A stretch of 64,000 nt of DNA from Haliotis asinina (lineage: Eukaryota > Mollusca > Gastropoda > Lepetellida > Haliotidae), in contig NC_090295.1 in assembly GCF_037392515.1 (NCBI RefSeq), forward strand, positions 13,349,001-13,413,000, read 5' to 3'. A program made the translations under genes and the position numbers. Positions 1-11,999 of the stretch are shown here, piece by piece (position 1 is the first letter of the stretch; each line of letters begins with the position of its first letter). The notes under the pieces were generated by a model. That model saw nothing but the letters and a program-made list of their open reading frames with translations, did not search any database and was not told the origin of the DNA.

Positions 1-317
1 TTCCAATAATTCTTGTGTTAGGCCATTTACAAGGAGAGAGTAGCAAGCATGTTCAGTCAGCTGACCGTTTGCGTGGGAAAGGGGAGGCTACTCATGGGTG
101 AGTGTATGTTACGTCCACTTCTTTTAGAAGGGAACTTCAAGGGATTTCAGGTTATTCCACTATCTTCGCCTGGAAGAGGAGATAAGTAATTAAGCATGAG
201 TCAGGATAAGTATAAAATATCAGTTTTATTCAGAAAATTACATCCTTAAAAGATATTTTTATCTCCCCAGCATGTAATGCGGGGGGATATAGTCGACGCC
301 TCGTCCGGCTGGCCGTA
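1..317. other. Window edge, no gene seen
   Basis: AT-rich sequence with no exon recognised. The motif GGGGGGATATAGTCGACGCC near 281-300 looks like the left flank of the tandem array that follows. Confidence 0.4.
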
Positions 318-1060
318 ATCATTTTGTTTCCGGAGCATAACTCAGAAACCGTTCAATATTTTTAGGCCCAACTTGATAGATATAATGATCTCAACCTATA
401 ATTGTGCCTTTTGTTATTTACAGAGTTTTGGCATTTTTATTTGTTTTGTTTTCCCATGGAACATTTTGGTGTTACTTTAATGGTGGGGTGGGTTTCGTTT
501 CCAGAGCAGAACTCTAAAACTATTTAATATCTTTCAGCAAAACTTGGCAGATATTTGAGGCAGACCACAAAGTGGTGCCTTTCTAATTTACTAAGTTTTG
601 GCATTTTTATTTTTCCCGGTTTCCATTGAAAAAATTCTGACTTAGTCTCAAAATGGGGGAATGGGCCTCGTTTCTGGCGCACAACTCGAAAACTGTTAAA
701 TATGTTTTAGCAAAATGTGGCAGATATTTGAGGCAGTGGTGCCTTTTGCTACTTACGAAAGTTTGGTATTTTTATTTTTCCTGGTTTCCATGGAAAAAAT
801 TTGGACTTGGTCTAAAGAATTTAGGGATGGGCTTCGTTTCCAGAGTACAACTCGAAAGCATTGCATATCTTTCAACAGATCTTGGCAGATATATGACACA
901 GATCTTTAAGTGGTGCCTTTTGCTCTTTACAGATATATGGCATTTATATTTTTCATGAATTCCATGGAAACAATTCAGTATTAGTCTAAAAAATACATTA
1001 AGTAACTGTCAGATGATTTGTCCTTTCAAATATGTGGAGGCTGGGGGGATTTGTCATTTT
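318..1060. repeat. Tandem array of about 180-bp units, first copy
   Basis: About four diverged units share GTTTCCAGAGCAGAACTC, CTTTCAGCAAAACTTGGCAG, AAAGTGGTGCCTTTTGCTA and TTTCCATGGAAA. The array ends in a unique flank (AATTCCATGGAAACAATTCA, then GGGGGGATTTGTCAT) that recurs at the end of the second array at 4721-5640. Open frames of up to about 100 codons inside it are artefacts of the repeat. Confidence 0.85.
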
Positions 1061-1798
1061 CTGATTACTCTTATTATAAATGCTTGAGTAAGAAATCGGT
1101 TACTATCAAGTTTTTCTTGTAGCATGTGTGTTTTTTTTCATGAAATCACATCCATAACAGTGTTCACGAATAGTGTCTGACCCTCTGACAAATCCGATTC
1201 ACCAACGGTCAGACAGAAGTCCTTAACCTGCTAGCCCCAGTGTCTGACTGAATATATCACTATGACTTTGTCTGAAGTTGTTGTTTGTGGCACGTGACAC
1301 TTGTTCACTGTCAATAAATCTATGTTTATAGCGTTTATCATCATATAATGTTACTAATTTTAATGCCAGTTATGAGGAATGTTAAATCTGAAATGTGTGT
1401 TTAATTTTATTCTGTGGGTCCTGTGAATTTTCAGTGGGTCAGACAGACATCTGAAACTTACAGGACCCAGTGTCCTGTTACATTGAAACCTCATTTGTGA
1501 ACACTGCCATTATATTGAAGTTTGATCTGATTAGGTGTGACATAGAACAGTACATACATAGAACAGTACATACATGCTTGAAAAACTTGGAAATAGCTGA
1601 GTAAAATCACTGAAATACCCATATATTTGAACAAAGTTGGTAACAGAAAATGAAATACCCATTCGATATTCTTAATACCCACTCCAACAAAAAACAGAGG
1701 GTACAGTACCGGCATGAACTAAAGCTGGAGCTCTGCTCTTCGTTTGACATTACATGTATGCTCAGCCACAAGATTGTATTTATAATGTTGTGTTTCAG

Positions 1799-4700
1799 AT
1801 TGTGTTTATTCCTATCTGGATCGTCATGTGTGTTGCCCTCATCGGTGTGCTATATGCTGTCGTACTTGCTGTCATTCTTCTCAAATCACCTGACATTATT
1901 CCTGAGCAGCGCCGAGGCAACATTTCCTCGGCAGTCGGCTATTCCTTTCTCGTCATTCCTCTTCTAGTATTTGAAGTAAGTTGTGTAGTCATGGCAGTTT
2001 ATCATTGATAGAAATCAGCTGATTTATGGTCATTGCATCTAAAAAATATTTGAACATTTAATTCCACCCAGGAGCACTATACAGTGAAACCTGTCTAAAC
2101 TGGCACCCCACTGGACTGAAATAAAATGCCAGTTTAGACAATGAGCTGGATTAGACAATGACGATCATTTTCCAACATGGTTGCCGTTTACACTCGTTCA
2201 TCTCTGTATATCTATAATGCCTTTGATCTTTTGAGGAATGTATTACATTGAGGGACCTTGACTGGAATCATCCCATGCCAGCTTAGAGCCTTTGATTCAC
2301 CATGGAATCACCACTTCCTGATTATCTAGGATTAATTAGAGTATTGGACTATGGGTCCTTGATTGAACTGCTCAAATTGAACTGAACCAATGCCAGTTTA
2401 GACACTGTTATTTGCAGTTAAAATTGCTTGTTTGTACTATAAAGTGGGGACAGATAGGTGCTGGATTGGACAATGTTCATAATATCATTGTAAAATAGTG
2501 GGTCCGAAATTTTGTGCTGGATTAGACAGGTGCCAGTTTGGCAGGTTTCACTGTATTTAGTGTATAAGCTTAAAAACTCTTCTCACTAATCTTGGTAATA
2601 AGTTCATAGTATGTTTGGAAACATTGGGCATTTTAGTTTACAGTGAATCAAGATAAATGACAGTTGCTTAACCCTTGGAGTGTTTTTTCTAGGTGCACAT
2701 TTTTTAAATTCATTACTCTCAGTAATTATCAGATTTGCACATCTTTAAACATGCAGAAATAATGCTGTGAACCATGATTTCGTATTGTTTTAAAAGTGGT
2801 GACATTTGTGATGACGCCTATTTTTTGTGATGATGCCTATTTTGAAAGGTTTTAAGCACTTTAACTTCATCTGAGATAATAGTGGATGGTATCATGAAAC
2901 AGAGAATTTCCCCACAGAATTCAAAACTATGATATATATTTGTGTGTGTGATATATTTAGAATTTTATTGGACGGCCATATATGTCCCTCTGGCACCCAG
3001 GGTGGGTGTTAACACTGCATCACCAATGTTATAAATGTGAGTGTAATGACACTCTGTGACCTGTATGAAATATTATTATGAAACAGTCACACACTCACTC
3101 ATGTTTTACACGTGAAGATACAAGTTAGAATTGATCTTCATCAGGCCAGCAACCCATGCTTGTTACAAGAGGTGACAAATGGGATCTGGCAGTCAGGCTC
3201 ACTGACTGGGTTGACACATGTCATCGAGTCCCAGTTGCGTAGATCAGTGCTCATACTGTTGATCCCTGGATTGTCTCGTCAAGATCTGATTATTTACAGA
3301 CCACCGCGATATGGCTGGAATATTGCTGAGTGTGGCGTAAAACTAAAGTCACTCGCTTACTCACATGTTGTTTCCATGCCTTGAAGTTAAACCTTCAGGA
3401 CCTTGTATAGCAGTTTGCCTTTGAAGCTCTTTTTCATGTATTTCCAGATATTACTTGCTGATCGTATGGACAACAATACAGATAGTCCCAAAAACTACAC
3501 AGCAGTGACGGTACCCCTTCTCATGTCCCTGATCACGCTAGTCTGTCTGTCCTTTGGCTCAAAGGGAGGCAACCACTGTATGTGCCACTTCCTTCTAGAA
3601 CATTATTTTGCCTTTTCCTACATATGTTGTGCAAATGAAGTCAAACAATGTCTGATTCTTTCATATCATTAAAGTTATCCGTCATGGCATGATTGACTAA
3701 CCTGTGAAGGCCCCGGGGTAGAATAGGCCTTCAGCAACCCATGCTTGCCATAAAAAGGTGGCTATGCTTGTCGTAAGAGGCGACTAACGGAATCGGGTGG
3801 TCAGACTAGCTGACTTGGTTGACACATGCCATCGGTTCCCAATTGCGCAGATCGATGCTCATGTTGTTGATCACTGAATTGTCTGGTCCAGACTCGATTA
3901 TTTACAGACCGTCGCCGTATAGCTGGAATATTGCTAAGTGCGACGTGAAACTAAACTCATTCACTTACGCATGATTGACTATCTGAAGTGATTACAAAGA
4001 TGTGAGGGTTCTTTTCAGTGATATACAGTGGAAGTTGTCTACACAGGCATTCATCAGGACTGAAGAAATAATCCAGTGTAGACAATGTGCCAGATTGTAG
4101 AGCTAATGATAAATGTACAAGCCGTGGATGGGACTGAGATTTTAAGCCAGGGTTGACAACTGGTCAGATTGGACAGATGTCGGTTTTGACAGCTTCCACT
4201 GTATATATGGGTTATTCCATATTTTACACTGTTTTGTGGAGGAAAACATAAAATGCTTTTGAAATCATTTATCAGCGGTCAAAATACCTGCCTTCCCAAC
4301 CACCCAGGATATGTTATTTTCACCACAGACTGCTGAATTCTTGAATTCAAAATTTAGACATGTTTATGTGAAGATATTTTATGGGCAGGTAAGTTTGGGT
4401 CGGGGCTGGTAAGTTTTACATCTGACCAACCCTGTGGTCAACCTACAATATTGGAAGTTTCATACCTTGTCATAAGTGAAACTCAACTCATGCAATCTGT
4501 TGAAGCAAGTCACACAGACCTTCTCTCTAGATTCTGAATGCTGATTGGTCAGCTGAGGCCATAAGTTAGTATGGCCAGAAATTATTGAGAATTTTAAGAT
4601 TGTAAATTTATGCTCCAGAAACAAAATACCTCCTCCCTCCATAAGTATTTTGTGGAGGAAAACATAAAATGCTTTTGAAATCATTTATCAGCGGTCAAAA

Positions 4701-7054
4701 TACCTGCCTCCGTAAGTATTTTGTTTCTGGAGCATAACTTAGAAACCGTTCAATTTTAGACCAAACTTGATAGATATAATAATCTCAACCTGTGGTTTTG
4801 TCTTTTGCTATTTACAGATGTTTGGCATTTATATTTTTTTTGTTTTTCCATGAAACATTTTGGTGTTAGTCTAATCATGGGGTGGTTTTTGTTTCCGGAG
4901 CAGAACTCAAAAACAGTTCAATATTTTTCTGCAAAACTTGGTAGCTATATCAATCAGAACCTAAAGTGGTGCCTTTTGGTATTTACAGTATTTTGTGATT
5001 TATCATTTTCTTGGTTTCCATGGAAATGTTTTGGACTTTGTCTCAAAAGTGAGAGGTATGTTTAGTTTCCAGAGCAGAACTAAAGAAAACGTTCAATATG
5101 TTTCTGCAAAACTTGAAAGATACATCAGTCAGAACCTAAAGTGGTGCCTTTTGGTATTTACAGGTTTTTGTGATTTATTATTTTCTACATTTCAATGGAA
5201 ACGTTTCGGATATAGTCTCAAAACTGAGAGGTGTGTTTCATTTCCGGAGCAGAACTGAAAAATGTCTTAATATCTGTCAGTAAAACTTGGTAGATATGTG
5301 TGACAGACCCCAAAGTGGTGCCTTTTGCTATTTACAGGTTTTTTTATGTATTATTTTCTCAGTTCCATGGACACATTTCGGACTTAGTTTCAAAATGGAG
5401 GGTTGGGCTTCATTTCGGGAGCACAACTCGAAAATCATTTCATATCTTTCAACAAATCTTGGCAGATATATGAGACAGATCTTGAAATTGTGACTTTGCT
5501 GGTTAAAGATATATGGTGTTTATAATTTTCATGAATTCCATGGAAACAATTCAAATTTAGTCTGAAAAAAACAATGAGTAACTCTCAGATTATTTGTCCT
5601 TTCAAACATGTGGGGGCCGGGGGGATATGTCATCTTCTGATGACTCTTGTGTTAAGGTTTCATGATCCTTGATGGTTCTGCCAACCCATTGCATGCAGCT
5701 CAGTTCTAATTGTCTTCTTACAGACAGCCACAGTTCCTCTATCAGTGATATCCTGCCTTAAGTTTTCTAAACTCCTTCGTTTGTTTTAAGAAATAAGAAT
5801 ACCAAGCCGCCTCCTGTCATCCACAGTCAATTTTCTGGGCCTACCTGTGCCTCCTTTGTGCTCAATGCCACATCCATGGCAAGATTTTTCAAAACATGAT
5901 AAACAGTAGACAAAGGGATGCCTGTTCTACTTGAAATCACTTTAGCTGATCTGATGTCCATGTTATAATGCTCTAAAATCAACTTCCTCTTCTCTAAATC
6001 ATCCACACTGAGGATCACTGAAAATGTCATCTGTTAGCAAGTGAACAAAGGAGGATAACTCTTCACAAACTAATTAAAAATGATTAACGGAGTTGTTTCT
6101 CTTGAACGAAACCAAGCACTTGCTAGCTGGTCAAAGTTGTTTATACTAGAAATCCAATTAAACATACTCCTAAAATTCTCAATAATTTCTAGTCATGCTA
6201 TACACTTCAGTGCATTGTTGGGAAAATACCATTTGGCATCCATTTTTGCATAATGCTCAAATTGAATACTTGATTGCTGCCTTTCTTGAAGTTTGTCTGT
6301 AGGGTTGACATTCAAAATATTTTTTCTGGTTTTTCTCCCTGGAGGTATCAATAAGTGATAAGTGAATAACAGAGTTGGTACTTGTAACTTGGAATGACAG
6401 ATAATCTGTCTGTTGTGACTTAATGCTATAGAACCCTCTCCAAAGGCTCAAGATTAACCTAATTTTTTAGCTCAGGACGAGTGATCCATAATTCATTATA
6501 CGTTATTGGGTATTCTCTAAAAAAATGTAGGGGTGGTGGGATAGCCTCATGGTTAAAGGGTTCGATTCCACACATTGGAAAAATATATGAAGCCCATTTC
6601 TGGAGTTCCTCATCTTTGTATTGCTGGAATATTGCTAAAAGTGATGTTAAACCATTCTCACTCAGTCACATCCTAAAAAAAAATATCAGTCCTCTGAAAC
6701 TAATAACTAAACAAATAACACTTATCAAACCCTGAATATCACATGTGATTTCTATGATAATGAAAATGTTGCACAATGCTGGTTGTTCTATTTCCCACTG
6801 GCTCTAACAAAAGGCTTTTGTTTTCAGGGTGGTTTGGAATAAGGAAAGACTTTTGTCAGTTCGTTCTTGGTGTGTGTCCATTTCTTCAGGAGTATGGAAA
6901 CATATCCTATTCTATACAAAACAACGACCCTGAATCAGAAGAGAGTTCTGTGGACACTTCAGAAAAGTTGAAGACAAGCACGTCAAAGAAAGACCTCATT
7001 GACGAACAGCCAAGAGCTGTGGTGCCGGTGTTGTCCATTGAGATGCCAGACTAA
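1799..7054 (+). CDS. TMEM185: TMEM185 family membrane protein, last three coding exons
   Basis: Three exons join in phase: 1799-1975 (after TTTCAG, before GTAAGT), 3448-3577 and 6828-7054, with stop TAA at 7052-7054. They give the C-terminal 178 residues of a protein that is about 350 residues in vertebrates. Seen in the sequence: two hydrophobic stretches in the first exon separated by PDIIPEQRR, a further hydrophobic stretch in the second, the split motif GGNHWWFGIRKDFCQF across the last junction, PFLQEYGNISY, and the terminal IEMPD. All match TMEM185A/B as I know them. The protein is a multipass membrane protein of poorly known function. The 5' half must lie upstream of the window or in the repeat-rich first 1.8 kb, where I saw no matching exon. 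The introns contain two SINEs, three small DNA elements and a Tc1-like relic. A and B paralogues cannot be told apart here. AATAAA at 8129 is a possible polyadenylation signal. Confidence 0.93.
2082..2553. mobile_element. Pogo-like nonautonomous DNA element with TA target duplication
   Basis: It begins CAGTGAAACCTGTCTAAACT and ends with the inverted counterpart AGTTTGGCAGGTTTCACTG, flanked by TA on both sides. CAGT..AACC termini and a TA duplication are typical of pogo/Tigger elements. There is no transposase frame inside. Internal partial repeats of the terminal motif (GCCAGTTTAGACA) are visible. Confidence 0.7.
3112..3372 (+). mobile_element. SINE-L copy (long-headed family), old
   Basis: Carries the family core (CAGCAACCCATGCTTG, GTTGACACATGTCATC, GATTATTTACAGACC) and the tail GCTGGAATATTGCTGAGTG followed by CTCA-type bases. 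It lies in the TMEM185 intron. Confidence 0.8.
3700..3968 (+). mobile_element. SINE-L copy, near full length, 13-bp target duplication
   Basis: The element is flanked by GCATGATTGACTA at 3687-3699 and 3969-3981. The head reads GTGAAGGCCCCGGGGTAGAA, and the tail ends in the CTCA-like run. The perfect flank duplication indicates fairly recent insertion by target-primed reverse transcription. Confidence 0.9.
4026..4201. mobile_element. Short pogo-like MITE
   Basis: CAGTGGAAGTTGTCTACAC at the left and the inverted TTTTGACAGCTTCCACTG at the right are flanked by TA/TA. At 176 bp it is related to the element at 2082-2553 and too short to encode anything. Confidence 0.65.
4236..4706. repeat. 58-bp direct repeat pair
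   Basis: The block TGTGGAGGAAAACATAAAAT... at about 4236-4293 recurs almost identically at about 4651-4708, 415 bp downstream. It suggests a recent local duplication next to the second tandem array. Confidence 0.7.
4721..5640. repeat. Tandem array of about 180-bp units, second copy
   Basis: About five units of the same family as 318-1060, in the same orientation and with matching left and right edges. The two arrays flank the first two TMEM185 exons in the window. They could be one mobile or segmentally duplicated block present twice, with different unit numbers. Confidence 0.85.
5690..6030 (-). mobile_element. Tc1-like transposase relic, N-terminal part
   Basis: From ATG at 6030 the - strand encodes a helix-turn-helix like those of Tc1/mariner transposases (SAKVISSRTGIPLSTVYHVL). 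A frameshift near 5850 is followed by GTGRPRKLTVDDRRR, the typical linker to the second DNA-binding domain, then a stop codon (ILIS*) near 5790. No DDE catalytic part was recognised downstream, so it is truncated as well as broken. Confidence 0.7.
6530..6680 (+). mobile_element. SINE-T copy (tRNA-headed family), internally deleted
   Basis: GGTGGGATAGCCTCATGGTT (A-box region) is fused directly to GGTTCGATTCC (B-box), losing the bases between. The body reads GAAGCCCATTTCTGGAGT, and the tail is ATATTGCTAAAAGTGATG then CTCACTCA. Confidence 0.75.
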
Positions 7055-7588
7055 TTCACCAAGTACATGTGAACTAAGATATTTTTGGGTGTTGTGAGTT
7101 TGATTATATACTACACTCAAGGAGTTCATTTTGCTGTACAGGCTGTTGGACACAAAAGCGGACCAATGAATTGCAGCCTTGCTTGAAAACTAATGAACAT
7201 AACATACTCAATATGATAAAAGGACAGCCAGATTTAGTAGAAACGATGGAGACAGCACGGGTTTATAAATCAACAACTTTGTTGGCACGTGCACATGCTT
7301 CTCAAACACCTGGCTGTACATCCCACATTTTAAATATAGTTTATTAAACAACCTTTGTACTATAAGGATATGAATTTTGCAAATATCTCAGAGAGTTGGC
7401 ATGATGTTTTGATTATGATCTGCGTTTCATTGAGTATTTTATGTTTTTTAGATTTCGGGTAAGATTGCAATTCACTGGATTGCTTTTGCGCAAAACGGAT
7501 TGTAGTTGTAGGTCATCCTATAACAAGATGTGATTCTTTAGTTAATCTGTCATGCCATTACACATGAAATATAGTTGTATGATAGAAT

Positions 7589-7700
7589 CAGGGCCTACAT
7601 TTTCGAAGTTCTCCTAGCGCTAAGATAGCTGTAAGTTAATGTTAATGTATGACACTGACAACTATCATTCCACTAAGAGAGCTTAGCCCAGGAGGCCCAG
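7589..7700. mobile_element. Palindromic MITE, degenerate copy
   Basis: Left arm CAGGGCCTACATTTTCGAAG and CTAGCGCTAAGATAGCTGTA face a diverged inverse (GACAACTATCATTCCACTAA, GAGGCCCAG). It is the same family as 22929-23035 and 28144-28235. Confidence 0.6.
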
Positions 7701-7761
7701 GTCTTCTTTTGACAAGTATGTTTCAGCAGATTAAATTGCACCCTCTAAAACTGGAGATCCG

Positions 7762-7965
7762 GGTAAGAATTGATCTTCAGCAATCCAGGTTTTATGAAAG
7801 AGGTGTCTAACAGGATTGGGTGGTCAGACTCTCATAGTTGGTTGATTCATGTCATCATACCCCAAAGTGGCAGGATAATGGTCATGATATCAATCATTGG
7901 AGATTGTCCGGGTCTTTATTTCCAGACCAGTGTCATAGCTGGAATATTGCTGTTTATGGGGTAAA
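7762..7965 (+). mobile_element. SINE-L copy, old
   Basis: Diverged family core (TTGATCTTCAGCAATCCAGG, GGGTGGTCAGACTCTCA, ATAGCTGGAATATTGCTG). Confidence 0.65.
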
Positions 7966-9662
7966 CAAATAGACAAACAAACAAGACAACATGGAGGTGA
8001 TGGGTTATTGTGGGCCATTGTGTCGAGCCAAATTCTACTGATACCTGGAATTACTTCTTAAAACAATGTACTGAGCATCAAATGCTCAACGACACCTGCA
8101 AATGTGAAAAGACATGATATTTTTAAAGAATAAAAAGTTATGAGTCTTTAAAAAACACCACCACATGAACTTGCACAAATTTCAGGCTTACTTTTATATC
8201 AGTCTGAAAAGCTACGGACTAGCGACCAGTTATCGCCAACACCTGGCTGTAACACTTGTGCAGACAGCTTGACTTGTACTTCCATCGTATTTCACACATT
8301 GACACATCACAAAAGTGATAGGCCATGAGAGTTAAAATCACTAAGTATATAACACTGTAGACGTTACAAACATGAATCCTCTTGGAAGACTAGACTCAGA
8401 CACGTTGGGATGTTCATGTGACCATTAGTGTTTTGTGAAATGTCATAAATGATGAGAATTGAGGGAAAATCATCCTGGCTGTGTTGTGAATGTATGACAT
8501 TGGAGTACACTTCATGAAAATTGCAGGTTTTAATTTATCTAAACATAACCATGACAACAACACTCAATCACTAAACTTTGACTTAAATTTCCCTCTCCGT
8601 TTTATGGACTTTACAGATACCATGCAGAGGGTATGCAGATACTGACAAAATATAACTAGCAGGCGACATGTCAATTTTCACCTCTTTATATACTTTTTTA
8701 TCTGAGAAAACAAACATTAGCAAAACTGTAAACAACTTCTGGAAAAGTCAACTTTGATAAGTTCAGCTACATGCTGACATCTCCATATTCCCATCAACTC
8801 ATGTCAGCATCCGTCAACATTCACAATGAGAGTGAGTTTTGTTCTTCTACATTTCTATGTTTTAAACAAATTCCATTTAAGAAATTTCTTCAATGTGTCA
8901 AGGTTTGAAACAATAGTTTTATTAATAAAATTTATGTCAAATATAGTGAGGTACATGGAAAATTCAGAAATAGTAGTAACTGCTCTTGTTAGATGTTTGT
9001 AAAGCACAACATACAGTAACACGCTTCCTGTTGGCCATGTTTCAGAGAAACAGGGTCGGAAACTGTAAACAAACAGGAAACATCATTATGTTATGAAATA
9101 ATGGAGCAAATCGATAAAACACACTTAAAAATGGCGATAACTGATTGCTAGCCAGTGAAAGGTGAATATATATATGTTACTATAACAGCACGTTTAGCAA
9201 AATGTGGAAAACACAAATAAGGTTATTCTGATCAACAATCATCAAACTTAACATTCACTGATGTGGTATCCATTTAACCATGCTAAATGACACAGTTCCT
9301 TTTTAAAGTGAGGATTGAGAACAACAAACTTTTTAAGGAAAGTATTCATCTGCAGGGAATAGTCCATGATGTTTCCAGGTCATGAATCACATTTTTTAGC
9401 AAATCATATCCCAGCACATACTTCCATTACTTTTTTATATAAACTGAAGGGGGAAAAAAGGGGATCACATCACAGCACAAATGTTCCCTTATTTTTTTTC
9501 CCTGTCTTCTTCACAGGCTTTTTATTGGATAGCTTGTGAAGAAACCTGGAAAATATAAAGGAACACATGTCCTTTCATGTGGTCCGTTATTGTTTCCCCT
9601 CAGTATGTGATCATGAAATGGCTAAATGTCATCTGAGGATATAGGGAGTCATTAGGGTAGAC

Positions 9663-9769
9663 ATGTGGTGGTATGGGTGCAAACAGAGTAACCTCATTGT
9701 CTCAGATGATGCAGTTTGCTATGTGGAGTTGCTTCCCTTGATAGCTGTTCCTGGATCCTCTGATTATAG
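9663..9769 (+). other. Unassigned exon-like open frame with a strong donor
   Basis: An ATG at 9663 opens 35 codons plus two bases and ends at a near-consensus donor (TATAG/GTAAGTATT). The peptide (MWWYGCKQSNLIVSDDAVC and onward) is not recognised. No partner exon could be named. It may be a first exon of an unknown gene, an alternative leader, or chance. Confidence 0.25.
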
Positions 9770-10074
9770 GTAAGTATTGCAAATTTTTTGACAGTGAAGA
9801 TTTTTATAAAATATCACTCATTAAATAATTTTGTCATTCGTTTATGTTATATATAGAAGTATCAGTTTTTCTGTAAAAGCTCTACACTTTAAAAGAATTA
9901 TTTTACTTTTTTGTAAAATAGTTGTTCACTTTATCATGTGAAGTGATATGAATTGATTGTTTTCCATAATTATAATAATACTGGTAACTTAACGCATGAG
10001 GATCTGGACTGTGATTGTTCTGCATCACCCTTGCGTGCCATATATGTCAGTACTCCCAACACAATAAAACTGGA

Positions 10075-10275
10075 GAGCTAGGTAGATGTTTCTGTTACAG
10101 TGTTAAGCACCTTTGCTTGTCATAAGAGGGTCATCAGACAGTCTGACTCACTGATTTAGTTGACACATGTCATCTTTTCCCAGGTACCTATAGCAATGTG
10201 CTTATTGTGTCCATCACTGGATTATCTAGTCCAAGCTGAATTAGTTTTTAGAGAATAACTGGAATTTAAGTTAAA
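10075..10275 (+). mobile_element. SINE-L copy, very old
   Basis: Only the middle is recognisable (GTTGACACATGTCATCTTTT, CACTGGATTATCTAGTCCA). Confidence 0.55.
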
Positions 10276-10881
10276 CAGTGACATAACATATGACATATGT
10301 ATCTTCATAAGCTGAGTTGTGGAAGTATTTATTATAAAACAGTATCATATAGCATTCAAAAACAGTAGGGGCTATTAGATTTACAAGACTGATAAAATAC
10401 AAGTGATGAAGCCAAGGAGGAAAGAGATGATGAAGAGAAATTATGGGAAAATGTGACAATTAATTTTATTCCATTTCTTTTGAAATGTTTTGTCTTTGTA
10501 GATATATATTACTTTTTCACATACGCATTGGCTTTGGCTAGTGGTATGCACACAAAATGGAATATCCACTACTTTTTTTTAATGGTTTTATTTTATGTAA
10601 TTCCATGACAGTTGTGTTTGATACATTAAGGACGATATAGCGGTTAACCTCTGTATGTTGTTTACGTAGTAATATTCCTTTTCATAGCTCCATGACAAAT
10701 GTCCTCCTCTCCCATATCCTACTTTTTAAAGAGCAATATACAGCTTCTTGCTCTGTGTTGGTAGTATTGTCATGTGACTGGCATTCATACCCATATGAAT
10801 GGCATATTTGCATGTCTAAAACTTTTGCATGAGACCGAAACAGGGAGCTACAACTTCCATATTACTGGGGAAACCCTTGGA

Positions 10882-11150
10882 GTGAGTGAGTGAGTTTAGT
10901 TTTACGTCGCACTTAGCAATATTCCAGCTATATGGCGACGGTCTGTAAATAATCGAGTCTGGACCAGACAATCCAGTGATCAACAACATGAGCATCGATC
11001 TGCGCAATTGGGAACCGATGACATGTGTCAACCAAGTCAGCTAGTCTGACCACCCGATCCCGTTAGTCGCCTCTTACGACAAGCATAGTCACCTTTTATG
11101 GCAAGCATGGGTTGCTGAAGGCCTATTCTACCCCGGGACCTTCACGGGTC
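10882..11150 (-). mobile_element. SINE-L copy, full length, 13-bp target duplication
   Basis: Flanked by GGAAACCCTTGGA at 10869-10881 and 11151-11163. On the + strand it starts with the reversed CTCA tail (GTGAGTGAGTGAG) and ends at the head CGGGACCTTCACGGGTC. At 269 bp it is the cleanest SINE-L here and can serve as a reference copy. Confidence 0.93.
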
Positions 11151-11324
11151 GGAAACCCTTGGAATTCCCTCTTAAGAATTAATATATTTATGTTGTTTTC
11201 TTGACGTTTACCCATTCTCTCTTATCACTAAGTGTTTTAGCATACTATGAAAACACTCAGGCACTTGGAATACATGTTTGTTCATGAATATCTTCATCCT
11301 CATGAACAATACCTATAAATGGTG

Positions 11325-11492
11325 GGAGAGATGGGGTAGCCTAGTGGTTTCAGCGTTCGCTTGTCACGCTGAAGTCCTGGATTCGATTCCCCACATGGGT
11401 ACAACACGTGAAGCCCATTTCTGGTGTCCCCTGCTGTGATATTGCTGGAATAAACTCAAAGTGGTGTAAACCCAAACTGACTCACTAAAAAA
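11325..11492 (+). mobile_element. SINE-T copy, near full length
   Basis: Pol III A box GGTAGCCTAGTGGTTT and B box GATTCGATTCC lie about 40 bases apart; the body GAAGCCCATTTCTGGTGTCC and the tail ACTGACTCAC follow. Confidence 0.85.
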
Positions 11493-11779
11493 ATGTACCC
11501 ATCCAGATTGTTGATTCGATTTGTCTACACTGACTTGCTTCAATATCATACAGTTTAGACCTCACCCAGTGAATGAAAATACATCAATAAATCTGGGGTG
11601 TTTTTAATTTTGTATTTGAGAATGTAAAACTTGTCCTTGTTAAAACAACAGATTGCAGTTGTAAAACTGAAAGGTGTGACAGAATCAACTGCCCTTTCCC
11701 ATTGTGGCAGATGTTGCTTGGACTTGAATCCCAGATTAGAAGGATTTTATTTCTTGGTTGGTCAAAATCATTGCCAGGG

Positions 11780-11997
11780 TTTAAACTTGACTCACAATGC
11801 TTGTCGTAAGAGGCAACTAAGTGGATCCTGTGGTCAAACTTGCTGGCTTGGTTGACACGTCATCAGTTCCCAGTTGCACAGATTGATGTTCATGCTCTTG
11901 ATCACTGGATTGTCTGTCCAGGCTCAGTTATTTACAGATCACTGCTACATAGCTGGAATATTGCTTAGTATGGCATAAACCTAACCTCACTCACCCA
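11780..11997 (+). mobile_element. SINE-L copy
   Basis: Core GCTTGTCGTAAGAGGCAACT, ATCACTGGATTGTCTG and TAGCTGGAATATTGCTTAGT, then CTCACTCACC. Confidence 0.8.
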
Positions 11998-11999
11998 AA

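Larger units (their letters stand above)
7055..9660. other. TMEM185 3' side and intergenic DNA
   Basis: Apart from a palindromic MITE (7589-7700) and an old SINE-L (7762-7965) I see no coding signal. AATAAA occurs at 8129 and 8924. The stretch is AT-rich with scattered ATG-poor frames. Confidence 0.5.

Noticed and set aside
653-958. 101-codon frame and overlapping frames on the + strand
   Set aside because: It lies entirely in the 180-bp tandem array, and the related units do not keep the frame.
1650-1967. 105-codon + strand frame
   Set aside because: It is the wrong frame across a TMEM185 exon; the correct frame begins after the TTTCAG acceptor at 1798.
4805-5258. Two frames of about 86 codons
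   Set aside because: Same tandem array as above; sequence repeats, not protein conservation, explain them.
11325-11400. Functional tRNA gene
   Set aside because: A and B boxes are present, but the sequence continues into a SINE body and tail and does not fold as a proper tRNA.
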